Below are positions 42,490 through 53,543 of a stretch of DNA of 64,000 nucleotides, piece after piece; positions within the stretch are counted from its first letter, which is position 1, and the number at the start of each line of letters is the position of its first letter. The notes beneath the pieces were generated by a model. It was not told the DNA's origin. It did no database searches and saw nothing but the letters and a program-made list of their open reading frames with translations. The stretch is from NCBI GenBank assembly GCA_012103035.1, contig JAAVLL010000001.1, positions 2,330,501 to 2,394,500 on the forward strand. The letters run 5' to 3'. This DNA comes from Brucella oryzae (GTDB lineage Bacteria > Pseudomonadota > Alphaproteobacteria > Rhizobiales > Rhizobiaceae). The position numbers and the translations under genes were made by a program.

Positions 42490-45175
42490 GTGTCGCACAT
42501 CGACAGCTTTAAATGCCGCAAAACCCTTACCGTGGGTGGTAAGGATTATGTTTATTACAGCCTGACCGAAGCCGAAAAGAACGGCCTTGAGGGCGTTTCC
42601 AAGCTTCCATTCTCCATGAAGGTTCTGCTCGAGAACCTGCTCCGCTTTGAGGACGACCGCTCCGTCAAGAAGTCGGATATCGAAGCTGTCGCCAAGTGGC
42701 TGAACGATCGCGGCTCTGCCGGCGCAGAAATCGCCTACCGCCCGGCCCGCGTGCTGATGCAGGACTTCACCGGCGTTCCCGCCGTCGTTGACCTCGCAGC
42801 CATGCGCGACGGCCTCGTCGCTCGGCGGCGACCCGGAAAAGATCAATCCGCTCGTTCCCGTCGATCTCGTCATCGACCACTCGGTCATCGTCGACGAATT
42901 CGGCAATCCAAGCGCGTTCAAGGCCAATGTGGACCTCGAATATCAGCGCAATGGCGAACGCTACCGCTTCCTCAAATGGGGTCAGCAGGCATTCAAGAAC
43001 TTCCGCGTCGTTCCTCCGGGCACCGGCATCTGCCATCAGGTGAACCTCGAATATCTGGCCCAGGCTGTCTGGACCAAGGAAGAAGACGGCGAAACTGTTG
43101 CCTATCCTGACACCTGCGTCGGCACCGACAGCCACACCACCATGGTCAACGGCCTTGGCGTTCTGGGCTGGGGCGTCGGCGGCATCGAAGCCGAAGCGGC
43201 CATGCTCGGTCAGCCAGTTTCCATGCTTCTGCCGGAAGTCATCGGCTTCCGCCTCACCGGCAAGCTCAAGGAAGGCGTGACCGCGACCGACCTCGTTCTC
43301 ACCGTAACGCAGATGCTGCGCAAGAAGGGTGTTGTCGGCAAGTTCGTCGAGTTCTTCGGCGCAGGCCTTGAAAACATGACGCTCGCCGACCGTGCGACCA
43401 TCGGCAATATGGCACCCGAATACGGCGCGACCTGCGGTTTCTTCCCGGTCGATCAGGAAACGCTTGCCTATATGCATATGACCGGTCGCGACGAGCACCG
43501 TCTTGAACTGGTCGAAGCTTACTGCCGTGCGCAGGGCATGTGGCGTGAAAGCGGATCGGCTGATCCGGTCTTCACCGATGTTCTCGAACTCGACATGGGC
43601 GATGTCGTTCCGTCAATGGCTGGCCCGAAGCGCCCGGAAGGCCGCATTGCGCTGGAAAACATCGGCTCCGGTTTCGCCACCTCGCTCGAAAACGAGTACA
43701 AGAAGACCACCGGCCAGACCACACGTTATGCCGTCGAAGGTGAAGACTATGACCTCGGCCATGGCGATGTGGCAATTGCCGCCATCACGTCATGCACCAA
43801 TACCTCGAACCCGAGCGTCCTGATTGCAGCCGGTCTTCTGGCACGCAATGCGGTTGCCAAGGGCCTCAAGTCCAAGCCATGGGTCAAGACCTCGCTTGCC
43901 CCCGGCTCGCAGGTGGTTGCCGCCTATCTCGAATCCGCTGGTCTCCAGAAGGATCTCGACGCGCTCGGCTTCAATCTCGTCGGTTTCGGTTGCACGACCT
44001 GCATCGGTAACTCCGGTCCGCTGCCTGCACCGATTTCCAAAGTGATCAATGAGAAGGGCCTGATCGCGGCTGCCGTTCTTTCCGGAAACCGCAACTTTGA
44101 AGGCCGTGTTTCGCCGGACGTTCAGGCCAACTATCTGGCTTCGCCGCCGCTCGTCGTCGCTCACGCTCTCGCCGGTACGGTCACCAAGGATCTGACCAAG
44201 GAGCCGCTCGGCGAAGACAAGGACGGCAACCCGGTATTCCTGCGTGACATCTGGCCTTCCTCTCAGGAAATCCAGGATTTCATCGCCAAGAATGTTACCC
44301 GCAAGATTTTCTCGGAGAAATATGCGGACGTATTCAAGGGCGATGCAAACTGGCAGGCCGTTCAGGTTCCCGCAGGCCAGACCTATGCATGGGACGACGA
44401 TTCGACCTATGTGCAGAACCCGCCTTACTTCGTCGGCATGGGCAAGTCGGCAGGTCAGATCGGCGACGTCAAGGGCGCCCGCGTTCTGGGCCTCTTCGGC
44501 GACAAGATTACGACCGACCACATTTCGCCTGCCGGTTCCATCAAGGCGCAGTCGCCGGCCGGCAAGTATCTGCTGGACCATGGCGTCGGCGTTGCAGACT
44601 TCAACCAGTACGGCACGCGTCGCGGCAACCATGAAGTGATGATGCGCGGCACCTTCGCAAACATCCGTATTCGCAACCACATGCTGGGCGAAAACGGACG
44701 TGAAGGCGGCTACACCATCCACTATCCGTCGAAGGAAGAAATGTCGATCTACGACGCGGCCATGGAATACAAGGCCGAGGGCGTGCCGCTCGTCGTCTTC
44801 GCAGGCGTCGAATATGGTAACGGTTCGTCGCGCGACTGGGCGGCCAAGGGTACCAACCTGCTTGGCGTCAAGGCTGTGATCGCGCAGTCCTTCGAGCGTA
44901 TCCACCGTTCCAACCTCGTCGGTATGGGCATTGTGCCTTTCGTCTTCGAGGAAGGCACGAGCTGGCAGACGCTCGGCCTCAAGGGCGACGAAATCGTCAC
45001 CATCGAAGGTCTGGCCGATGTGCGTCCGCGTCAGAAGGTCGAAGCCTCCATCACCTATGCCGACGGCTCGGTGAAGAAGGTTCCACTCATCTGCCGCATC
45101 GATACGCTGGACGAGCTCGACTACATGAAGAACGGCGGCATCCTGCAAACCGTTCTGCGTGACCTCGCCGCTTAA
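42490..45175 (+). CDS. acnA: Aconitate hydratase A (one frame break)
   Basis: This TCA-cycle 4Fe-4S aconitase is 895 residues when restored. It has [31 protein letters not shown] with the first cluster Cys, [13 protein letters not shown] with the other two, and the swivel-domain [14 protein letters not shown]. The GTG at 42490 is the start, with AAGGA 8 bases upstream. Near 42823 two bases are missing: GCTCTCGGC reads as GCTCGGC, and repair gives [16 protein letters not shown] strong terminator follows. Confidence 0.95.
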
Positions 45176-45198
45176 TCGGCAAAAGCATAAAATCAGAA

Positions 45199-45230
45199 GT
45201 CGCCGGAGAAATCCGGCGGCTTTTTATTTT
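45199..45230 (+). terminator. Intrinsic terminator of acnA
   Basis: The stem GTCGCCGG/CCGGCGGC is followed by TTTTTATTTT. Confidence 0.88.
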
Positions 45231-45276
45231 GACTGGACACGGAACCTATCGGCCCGAACGGATCATTTCCCTGATT

Positions 45277-45486
45277 TTACCGCTTTTCAAAGTGATCGAG
45301 GGTATGGGTGTTGATCCACCACTCGGCAGCCTCCATGAGCAATTCCGGCTCCGTGTTCCTGTTGGCAAAGAAGGCATAGAACGAAATACCGACCAGTTCG
45401 CCCTTTTTCGCTATCTTCTCATCGCAGATAGCGATGGCTTTTTCTCTCAAGCTCGATCTCATGTTCAACCAGTCTCTTTTCCGCAC
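45277..45486 (-). CDS. Small conserved hypothetical protein, 69 aa
   Basis: This short soluble protein is rich in aromatic and charged residues: REKAIAICDEKIAKKGELVG, SFYAFFANRNTEPELLMEAA, EWWINTHTLDHFEKR. The pattern reminds me of the DUF6500 family, whose function is unknown; that assignment is from memory. The start may be the GTG at 45486 or an ATG eight codons later. It converges on acnA. Codon composition and the coherent ending support a real gene. Confidence 0.6.
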   Translation of the reverse strand: MRKRDWLNMRSSLREKAIAICDEKIAKKGELVGISFYAFFANRNTEPELLMEAAEWWINTHTLDHFEKR

Positions 45487-45616
45487 GATCCGTTGTGAGC
45501 TAATTTTGAAAAGAGTTTCGCGACCTCTGCGAATCTCACCGCAACGTGAATTCCTATTGATTGCAGGACTTCTTACATAATAGATGTCAGCGACAATAAT
45601 TGCAGGATGAAACGAA

Positions 45617-46434
45617 GTGATACTCCACGCCCCTCTCTATGGGACAGGTCCATGGCTTACCGGCGAGCATTTGCCCGGCTGGCGTAGCATCTGTGCCGTT
45701 CTGGGGCTGGCTTTCACCGGCTGCATCTCCATGCAGGGACAAGCCAAGGCACAGGACAGCAGCAAGAAGACCGCAGTTCTGGAGCTTTACACCAGCCAGG
45801 GCTGCAAGTCCTGCCCCAGGCTGACCAGAATTTCGCGAAATATGCCGACGATCCCAATGTTCTGGCACTGTCGTTTCACGTCAATTACTGGGATTATATG
45901 GGATGGCGCGATACGCTTGCCACCCAGGAGAACACCGACCGGCAGAACGCCTATCGCAATTCCTTCAATGCGCGCATGATCTATACGCCGCAGGCCATCA
46001 TCAATGGCACGGCGGAGGTCAACGGGCGCGACAGGGAAGCCGTTCAGGCACAGATTGCGGCCAACAAGCTGGATGTGCCGGTTTCGATCACACAGCTCGA
46101 TGACGGGCGCCTATCCATCGAAATCGGCGCAGGCAAGAAACCAAAGGCCCCTGTGCATGTGGTGCTGTTCTATTTCCGTGATTCCGTGACTATCCCGATC
46201 ACGGAGGGTGAAAATGCCGGTCAGGCCGTCACCTATCGCAACACCGTCCGCGATACCAATACGATCGGCATGTGGGATGGCAAGCCACTGAAAATCGAAA
46301 TCCCGGCTTCGGAACTGAAACGCAAGGACGTTTCGGGCTGTGCCGTGGTGCTGCAGGAAACCCGCGACGACAACACGCTCGGCCCCATCCATGGTGCCGG
46401 CATGTTCAAGCAAAAGAAACCAGTCGGCCTCTGA
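45617..46434 (+). CDS. DUF1223 thioredoxin-like secreted protein (one frame break)
   Basis: This is about 272 residues when restored. A signal or lipoprotein-like segment (AVLGLAFTGCISMQGQAKAQ) precedes AVLELYTSQGCKSCPQADQ, the CxxC-type start of the DUF1223 thioredoxin-like fold; then HVNYWDYMGWRDTLAT and YTPQAIINGTAEVNG follow. The C in a CCCC run near 45817 is missing one copy. The start is uncertain: GTG 45617 has AGGA at a suitable distance, but an ATG at 45607 is nearby in another frame. Function unknown; a redox role is inferred from the CxxC. Confidence 0.8.
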
Positions 46435-47005
46435 GCCTTCAGCAAGCCTCATCGCTCTCGCGCGATTTATAGCGAGAAACGCGTCCGATCAGATCGAACA
46501 GATTTTCCTTTTGGGCTGATGCCGTGCCGGGCTTCTGCATAGGGCTTATGGGCGCGTGTTGCAACTTGGTTCAGCGGAAGCTGGAAAAGGTTGGTTCGGC
46601 TCGGGCAGTCCTTTGGGCGGGGGCTTGGGGTCGGACATACCCGAACCGAACCGTCTCAGGCAACGTGTAGATGCTGAAGCCATAATCAGGCTGGAATGCG
46701 AAACTGACAAGGCGAAAATGTGGCCGACAATCACCATTGCAAACAGGCATTCTCTTTTCGTGAATAACTAATATTTGGCCTCCAGTCCCTATTTATTGGG
46801 GTTTTTCCAGTGAATAATCAGCGGTTGAAATCGGCCCGCCGAAGCCTCCCCTTGAAATTGCTTCACAAAAGCATCACCCTGTTGTCATGCGCCGGTTCGG
46901 TTCGCTTCTTCGCCATTGCCGAATATCCAAACCGGTTGCGCGCAGTTTGTTTATGAGCCTGCCCGATTTTCGGTCCGTGCTCTGCAAAAGGCTGAAAGGA
47001 AGGAA
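46435..47005. other. 571-bp region without a recognisable gene
   Basis: I see no coding frame with plausible composition. It contains an imperfect inverted repeat GGTTCGGCTCGGG/CCCGAACCGAACC (46593-46605 and 46640-46652) with a G-rich loop. RBS AAGGAAGGA of the next gene lies at its right end. Confidence 0.5.
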
Positions 47006-47397
47006 ATGGATACGTCAAGCGCAGCGAATGAGGATTTGTCATCCCCTTCTCCCTCGTCTGCTTCGCCAAAGGTCATTCCCTCGACCGTGCGCGATCTGCT
47101 CCCGTCAGTTTCAACCGGCACGAACTCGGCAAAATCCTGAATATCTATGGCCGCATGGTCGCCTCCGGCACGTGGCGCGATTATGCCATCGACCATCTGG
47201 CTGACCGCGCCGTGTTCTCCATCTTTCGTCGGGCAAGCGAGATACCGCTTTTCCGCATCGAGAAGAATCCGAAGCTGGCGCAGAAGCAAGGCGCCTATTC
47301 GGTCATCGCCGCAAGCGGGCTTATCATGAAGCGCGGCCATGAGCTGGAGCGCGTCCTGCGCGTGTTCGACAAGAGCCTCAAGCTTGTCGAAAGCTGA
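47006..47397 (+). CDS. DUF2794 protein (one frame break)
   Basis: This is about 130 residues when restored. A Ser/Pro-rich N-terminus (MDTSSAANEDLSSPSPSSA) precedes the DUF2794 core: VSFNRHELGKILNIYGRMVA, SGTWRDYAIDHL, AVFSIFRRASEIPLFRIEK and VLRVFDKSLKLVES. The family is alphaproteobacterial and uncharacterised. One base is missing between about 47075 and 47095. The ATG at 47006 has a perfect AAGGAAGGA upstream. Confidence 0.85.
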
Positions 47398-47417
47398 GCC
47401 TTCGATGCATCAGTAGA

Positions 47418-47978
47418 TTATGAAAGCGGCGGCGTTCCCGGCTCGATTGAACGCCCGCCGTTGAGCGGCAGCTGCATCAGCACGGTGTCCAGCCAGCGTC
47501 CGTGCTTGAAGCCGGAACCCTCGATACGTCCGCAATGGGTGAAACCAAGGCTCTCATGCAGCTTCACCGAACCGATATTGTGTTCGCCATCGCCGATCAC
47601 CGCCAGCAATTGCCGGAACCCCAATGCGGAGATGCGCTCGATAAGTTCGCGCAGGAGGAGCTTGCCGACGCCCTTTCCCTTCGCATCCGGAGCGATATAG
47701 ATCGAATCCTCCGCAAGCCAGCGATAGGCAGGCCTGACGCGGAAATAACTCGCATAGGCATAGCCCAGAATCCGGCCATCCTCCTCCGCGACGAGGATCG
47801 GAAAGCCCTGCTCCGCAAATGCCGCGAAGCGCTTCACCATTTCGTCCATTGTCGGCGGCTTGATCTCGTAGGAGCCGGCGCCGGTCAGAACGGCTTCCGT
47901 ATAGATTGCGGTGATCGTTTCGATATCGGCAGGCTGGAAATCACGAATGACAGGCATGAGGGGAACCAGACAAATCAT
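47418..47978 (-). CDS. GNAT acetyltransferase, phosphinothricin-type
   Basis: This intact N-acetyltransferase of about 186 residues has PVIRDFQPADIETITAIYTE, the acetyl-CoA loop DAKGKGVGKLLLRELIERI and the late NIGSVKLHESLGFTHCGRI typical of the Pat/Bar/YncA group, which acetylates phosphinothricin or methionine sulfoximine-like compounds. The start at 47978 is preferred because GAGGG lies 8 bases upstream; an internal ATG at 47957 gives the commonly seen MPVIRDF start, and one at 47999 is also open. Confidence 0.88.
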   Translation of the reverse strand: MICLVPLMPVIRDFQPADIETITAIYTEAVLTGAGSYEIKPPTMDEMVKRFAAFAEQGFPILVAEEDGRILGYAYASYFRVRPAYRWLAEDSIYIAPDAKGKGVGKLLLRELIERISALGFRQLLAVIGDGEHNIGSVKLHESLGFTHCGRIEGSGFKHGRWLDTVLMQLPLNGGRSIEPGTPPLS

Positions 47979-48020
47979 GGACTGGCCCTCACAATGCATC
48001 AGGAGTTGCCTCGATAAAGC

Positions 48021-48048
48021 AAAAGGGCAGCGTTTCCGCTGCCCTTTT
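48021..48048 (-). terminator. Intrinsic terminator of the Bax inhibitor-like gene
   Basis: The perfect stem AAAAGGGCAGCG/CGCTGCCCTTTT has a TTTC loop, and T-rich sequence follows on the minus strand. Confidence 0.88.
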
Positions 48049-48069
48049 GTTCAAGCACTCTTCAGCTGA

Positions 48070-48852
48070 CTATTCGCGGTTGCCCATGAACTGCAGCAGG
48101 AAGGTGAACATGTTGATGAAGTCGAGATAGAGACGCAGCGCGCCCATCACGACCTTGCGACCGTGCGCATCAGAAGAATCGCCTTCGTAATACATTTCCT
48201 TGATCGACTGCGTGTCATAGGCGGTGAGGCCTGCGAAGATCAGAACGCCGATCACCGAGATCGCGAACTGCAGCGCGGTGGAACCGAGGAAGATGTTGAC
48301 GACCGATGCCAGGATCAGGCCGAACAGGCCCATGATCAGGAACGATCCCATGGCGGACAGGTCGCGCTTGGTCGTGTAACCGTAGAGCGACAGCGCGCCA
48401 AAGGAAGCAGCCGTCACAAAGAAGGTGCGAACGATGCTCTGGCCGGTGAAGACCAGGAAGATCGACGACAGCGACAGGCCGACGAGAGCTGCATAGCCCC
48501 AGAAGACGGCGTTAGCGGTCGAGACCGACATGCGCTCGATGCGGAAGCTCAGGAAGAACACTGCCGCGAGCGGCGCAAGCATCACAACCCAGCGAAGCGG
48601 GGACGTGTAGAGCGCTACACCGAGACCGGTGAGCATCTTGCCGTTGGCAAGCTGCGCGACGGCTGCGGACGGGTCCGTGGTCGTTGCGAGTGCTGCAACG
48701 GCAAATGCGGCAAGGCCGGTAACGGCCAAGCCGATAGCCATCATGTTATAGACGCCGAGCATATAGCTGCGCAGGCCCTGATCGATGCCTGCATCAGCAC
48801 GAGCGCCGCCTACCGGCCTCTGCTGCGCCTGAATATTACGAAAGTCAGCCAT
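48070..48852 (-). CDS. Bax inhibitor-1/YccA family membrane protein
   Basis: This intact 260-residue inner-membrane protein has seven hydrophobic segments and a soluble N-terminus. The characteristic C-terminal part contains GLTAYDTQSIKEMYYEG and ALRLYLDFINMFTFLLQFMG. Family members are pH-sensitive calcium leak channels or modulators of FtsH protease; which applies here is unknown. Monocistronic, with its own terminator. Confidence 0.93.
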   Translation of the reverse strand: MADFRNIQAQQRPVGGARADAGIDQGLRSYMLGVYNMMAIGLAVTGLAAFAVAALATTTDPSAAVAQLANGKMLTGLGVALYTSPLRWVVMLAPLAAVFFLSFRIERMSVSTANAVFWGYAALVGLSLSSIFLVFTGQSIVRTFFVTAASFGALSLYGYTTKRDLSAMGSFLIMGLFGLILASVVNIFLGSTALQFAISVIGVLIFAGLTAYDTQSIKEMYYEGDSSDAHGRKVVMGALRLYLDFINMFTFLLQFMGNRE

Positions 48853-49083
48853 GACTTAAATCCTCTTGCCATGTCCCGTCCGGTGTCGGGGCGCTCATTC
48901 CGGCGAGCCGCCGCCAGGCGCCGCTGGCGGGACCCCAGCATGCCTGCCTGACATTATGGGGATTTCGGCCTTCGCGTACAAGTACCATCCGTAAAAACGT
49001 GATGCAGCGGCGTGAAAGCACAAACGCATTATCCATAATATCCAACGGCTTACGTTTTCTCACCCTTCCGTATTACAAATCGT

Positions 49084-51626
49084 TCATATGGTTCTGAGTA
49101 CCTGTGCAGGCTTCTGGCCGAGAACGCGCCATGTCCCTGCAAGGCCGAAACCGACAGTCAGCACCAGCGCTATGGCAACGGTCATCAGCGCGACATCAGG
49201 CAGGAAGCTTGCTTTCAGCTTCATGATTTCCACCACGACATACCAGCCCGCCACGCTGCCGGCGACGAGTGCGAAGAGCGCCGTTGCAAGCCCGAGCAGC
49301 ATATATTCAAACACATAGGCCGTAATCAGCGTGCCGCGTGTGGCGCCAAGCGTCTTCAGCACCACTGCGTCGTGGACGCGGGCACGGTTACCGGCTGCCA
49401 GCGCCCCGCCCAGCACCAGAACCGATGCAGCCAGCGCAATGGAAGCCGCCGCACGGATGGCGGTCGCGAGCTGGCTGATCAGATCATTCGCGACATTGAG
49501 CGCATCGGTCACACTGACGGTCGTGACGGCGGGCCATGTCTTGGTTACCTGTCGCAGCACATCAGGCGCAAAGTTCTTCTGGCCGTCGGGAATGGTGAGC
49601 GTCGCCAGCCACGTCGCCGGCGCACCGGCAAAGGTGTTGGGCGAAAACACCATCACGAAGTTCATCGCAAGCGTTTCCCACTGCACCTGCCGGAAGCTGG
49701 CGATCTTTGCGGTGATGTTGCGGCCAAGCACATTGACCGTCACCGTGTCGCCGAGTTTCAGGCCCAGTTCCTTGCCTTCGCGTTCGGCGAAGGAGACCAG
49801 CGGCTCACCGCTATAATCGGCAGGCCACCATTCGCCTTCGCTCAAGGTCGAATTATCCGGCACCTTATCGGCAAATGTGATGCCGCGATCGCCACGCAGC
49901 ACCCAGGCCGCTTCGGGCGGAATGGTCATGTCGCGCACATTGGTGCCGTTGAAGGCAACAATACGCCCGCGCAGCATCGGACCGGAAGTGAGTTTGCCAT
50001 CCGGCACGATGTCGCTCACCAGCTTGGTGAAATCGCCGATGTCGCGGTTCTGAATATCGACGAAGAAAAGTCAGGCGCCTGCGCCGGAATGTTTTCCGTG
50101 ACCTGACGGCGCAGATTGCCATCGATCAGGGCAATCGCAACCATCAACGTCAGGCCAAGGCCAAGCGAAAGCACCACCGAAGGGGTAAGCGCGCCGGGAC
50201 GATGGATGTTACCCACTGCCAGCCGAAGCGCTGTCGAACGCACGCGCGGAACCCGGCGGGCAAGCCAGCGAATACCGTCGGCGACAAGCCGCAGCACACC
50301 GAAGGCTGCGATAGCCGAAACGATGAAGATTGCGGCGATGCGCCGGTCATAGGCGACGTAGAGCGCCAGCCCAGCAAGAGCTGCGATCAGCAGAACCGCC
50401 AATCAAGATAAAGCAGCGGCGGCAGGCCACGCTGCTCAAAACCCTGCTCGCGGAACAACGCCGTCGCGGGAATATCCCGCGCCCTGCCAAGCGGAATGAT
50501 CGCGAAGGCAAGCGTGGTGATGAGGCCGAAGACGGCGGCAAGTGCCAGCGCACCGGGAAGAAACCGCCGCCACCGGCGACCGGCAGATAATTGGCGAGCG
50601 CCAGCGCAGCGGCATAGGGATAATCGCCGCCAGAATGAGTCCGAGCACGATGCCGATCAGGCCGATCACCATGATCTGCACGAGATAGACCAGCACGGCG
50701 AAGCGCGCAGGCGCGCCAAGCGACTTGAAGGTGGCGATCACGCCGCGCTTGCCATCAAGATAGGCGCGCACCGCATTGGCAACGCCGACACCGCCGACGA
50801 TCAAGGCCGTCAGGCCCAATGTCAGGAATTGCGAAAAGCGCTCGATATTGGCGCTCAGCGCTGGCGCAGCATTGGCGCGGGAGCGGATATTCCAGCCTGC
50901 ATCCGGAAAATCGGCGGCAGCCTGACGCCTGACGTCGGCGATTGCCGCATCCGGCGCACCATCGGGAAGCGCTACCTTGTAGATATGATGGACAAGGCTG
51001 CCGGGCTGGATGAGGCCAGAAGCCCGCAAGCCATCAAGCGAAACGAGAAACCGCGGTGCAAAATTGAAGCCGGACGACAAGAGGTCCGGTTCGCTTTCGA
51101 TCAGGCCGCGCAGTTCGAACACTTGCGAACCGAGCAGCACTTTCGCACCAAGCGACAGGTCCATGCGATTGAGAAAATCCTGGGCGACGGCGGCGCCATA
51201 GATGCCGTCCTTCTCACCGGTTATGTCAGCGAGCGATTGCTGCGGCTGGACCTTCAATTGACCATAGAGCGGATAGGCAGCGTCGACAGCCTTCACCTCG
51301 ACCAGCGACTGGTCGGAGCCATCGGGCATGCGCGCCATGGAGCGCATCGTGGCGCTCTCCGCCATTCTGCCCTGCTTTTCGATGAAGGCGCGCTCTTTCG
51401 CCGTTGCTTCCCGCTGATTGAGCGCAAAGCTGACATCGCCGCCCAGAATGCTCTGGCCTTCCGATGCAATGCCGGTACTCACCGACCGTGCTACCGAATT
51501 GACGCCGCCGATTGCGGCAACGCCAAGCGCGATACAGGCGAGGAAAATATAGAAACCGGACAGGCCGCCGCGCATTTCACGCAGCGCAAAACGGAGAGCA
51601 AGCGAGAACGACTTTGCCGCACTCAT
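49084..51626 (-). CDS. FtsX/MacB-type ABC transporter permease, YbbP-like (frame interrupted)
   Basis: This large permease is about 848 residues when restored. An N-terminal membrane helix (GFYIFLACIALGVAAIGGV) precedes a long periplasmic domain. The first FtsX core begins at LTLGLTALIVGGVGVANAVRAYLDGKRGVIA; a second FtsX repeat is at the C-terminus (VVLKTLGATRGTLI to FGLAGTWRVLGQKPAQVLRTI). Single-base losses lie near 50616, 50560, 50405 and 50060. Its start overlaps the ATPase stop by 4 bp. Such pairs move lipophilic or envelope molecules; substrate unknown. Confidence 0.9.
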
Positions 51627-52351
51627 GCGCCAGCTGCCAGCGATTCGAGAACGGAGGTGCCCTGTGCAGGTTCCTCGATCCGGCCCGAGCGCACCGGAAT
51701 TTCGATGTCGCAGCGCGCCGCAAGTGCGGGATCATGCGTGACCAGAACCATGGTCAGGCCGTTTTCGCGCTGCTTGGTGAACAGAAGATCGGCAATCTGA
51801 CGTCCCGTCGTGGTGTCGAGATTGCCGGTCGGTTCATCGGCAATCAGTATTTTCGGGCTTGGCGCAAGGGCGCGGGCAATCGCCACGCGCTGCTGTTCGC
51901 CGCCGGAAAGCTCGGATGGATAATGGGTAAGGCGCTCGCCAAGGCCGACGGCGCGCAATTCGCGTTCCGCCACCTCGAAAGCATCTCTGCGCCCGGCAAG
52001 CTCCAGCGGTACGGCGACATTTTCGAGCGCCGTCATGTTGGGAATGAGGTGGAAGGACTGGAACACGATGCCGATATTGGCGCCGCGGAAAGCCGCGGCC
52101 TGATCTTCGCTCATCTGGCTGATCGTCCGACCTGCAATCTTCACAGTTCCGTTATCGACATGCTCCAGACCGGCCAAAACCATCAGCAGCGTGGACTTTC
52201 CGGAACCGGACGGACCAACGATGCCGACCGATTGTCCTTGCGATATATGAAGGGAGACGCCCTTCAGCACATGCACCGATGAGGCGGCGTGACCAAGGGT
52301 TAGATGAACGTTCTCAAGTTCGATAATCGGGCCAACAACCTGTTCCGTCAC
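51623..52351 (-). CDS. ABC transporter ATPase, YbbA/LolD type
   Basis: This intact 242-residue ATPase has Walker [11 protein letters not shown]-loop [11 protein letters not shown], signature [15 protein letters not shown], Walker [13 protein letters not shown] and H-loop VTHDPALA. It belongs to the MacB/LolD/FtsE group and is partner of the FtsX-type permease whose ATG overlaps its TGA. Divergent from the SGNH esterase gene, the same arrangement as ybbA-tesA in enterobacteria. Confidence 0.93.
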   Translation of the reverse strand: MTEQVVGPIIELENVHLTLGHAASSVHVLKGVSLHISQGQSVGIVGPSGSGKSTLLMVLAGLEHVDNGTVKIAGRTISQMSEDQAAAFRGANIGIVFQSFHLIPNMTALENVAVPLELAGRRDAFEVAERELRAVGLGERLTHYPSELSGGEQQRVAIARALAPSPKILIADEPTGNLDTTTGRQIADLLFTKQRENGLTMVLVTHDPALAARCDIEIPVRSGRIEEPAQGTSVLESLAAGA

Positions 52352-52479
52352 GCGGTTTTATCCTATATGAATCTTTAGAACCAAACAGCGCGCCACAAAT
52401 TTGAACCTATGTTGCGCCAATTATTGAAGAAGTCCGGCGGGCCATTTGCCCACAGCCCCTCAAATATGGGTTTTCGACG

Positions 52480-53197
52480 ATGCGTTTCAAACTCTCAATT
52501 CCGGCATGGCTCCCGATTTTGCGGTGATTGCGTCTTTTATGGCAGCAAGTCCCATCATTGCGGCAAGCGCGCAGGAAGATCCGACCGGCCTCGAAGACGC
52601 ACTGCCGACGGAGCAGCTTTCACAGGTCAAGATCGTCGGCTTCGGCGACAGCCTGATGGCGGGCTATATGCTGCCGTCCGGTGCCGCCTTTCCGCAGCAG
52701 CTGGAAAAGGCGCTCAACGACAAGGGCGTCGAGGTTTCGATCGAGAATGCGGGCGTATCGGGCGACACGACCACGGGCGGGCTTTCGCGCATCGACTGGT
52801 CCGTTCCCGATGGCACCGATCTCGTGATCCTTGAACTGGGTGCGAATGACGCGCTGCGCGGTATCGAACCCGACATTACCGAAAAGAATCTCGACGAGAT
52901 GCTGGCGCGCCTGCAGCAGCGCGGCATTTCAGTCATTCTTGCGGGCATGATGGCCCCGCCCAATATGGGCAAGGACTATGCCGCCAAGTTCAACCCGATC
53001 TATCCGAAGCTGGCACAAAAATATGGCGTGCCGCTCTACCCGTTTTTCCTCGACGGCGTAGCAACCAAGAAGGATTTTTGCTCGAGGACGGAATGCACCC
53101 CAATGAAAAGGGCGTCGAAACGATGGTGACTAACTTTATGCCCACTATCGAAAAGAGCCTGACGAACATGCAAAACAAGGGGACATCGGGAGGCTGA
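52480..53197 (+). CDS. tesA: SGNH/GDSL esterase, TesA-like arylesterase (frame interrupted)
   Basis: This secreted esterase or lysophospholipase is about 239 residues when restored. Block I is IVGFGDSLMAGYMLP, block II Gly in IENAGVSGD, block III ELGANDALRG and block V DGMHPNEKG with catalytic Asp and His. The ATG at 52480 gives a signal peptide (MRFKLSIPAWLPIL, then FMAASPIIAASAQ) after one base is restored near 52523; a second loss in a T run lies near 53075. Divergently paired with the YbbA/YbbP transporter, as in other proteobacteria. Confidence 0.88.
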
Positions 53198-53304
53198 CGC
53201 CGGTCGGGAGCATAAACAGCTTGCTCCCGGACTCAAACTTTGATTCGCTGAGTCTGCATCGGCAAATATCGAATCATCTTCGATGGAACGATGCACTGAC
53301 TCTA

Positions 53305-53382
53305 CTAGTGGATTGAATTTGACGTTTGAATCCCGACCGACATAGATGCTGCTTCAAACGTCAAATTCGAAAAATCCACTAG
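53305..53382. repeat. 78-bp palindrome A
   Basis: The outer arms CTAGTGGATT/AATCCACTAG and inner arms GAATTTGACGTTTGAA/TTCAAACGTCAAATTC are perfect, with a 4-nt bulge on one side. It lies in the 346-bp gap between the esterase gene and thpR, which has no open frame. Confidence 0.8.
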
Positions 53383-53394
53383 AATTATAAGTCA

Positions 53395-53472
53395 ATAGTG
53401 GTCTTTTCGATCCCGACATTTGCATGAGCAGATGGTAGCACCGGGAAGCAAATGTCGAGATCAGACCACTAT
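53395..53472. repeat. 78-bp palindrome B
   Basis: It has the same length and layout as palindrome A 12 bp upstream: outer ATAGTGGTC/GACCACTAT and inner GACATTTGC/GCAAATGTC, with a diverged interior. Both start with xTAGTGG and end with CCACTAx, so they look like two members of one family. Confidence 0.75.
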
Positions 53473-53543
53473 GCTAGAGTGTCCTTTATGCATCCTTTGG
53501 ATGCCCGGCGCTCTGGCATGGAACGCTTCGAGGAGGATGCCTT

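Noticed and set aside
42810..42840. Programmed frameshift in acnA
   Set aside because: There is no slippery heptamer or downstream pseudoknot. A missing TC at a CTCT pair explains the break and fits other genes.
43790..45148. Long minus-strand frame across acnA
   Set aside because: It is a shadow of the aconitase gene with no family features and no ribosome-binding site.
52480..53197. Start of the SGNH esterase at 52446
   Set aside because: That frame gives no proper signal peptide; the ATG at 52480 with one restored base does.
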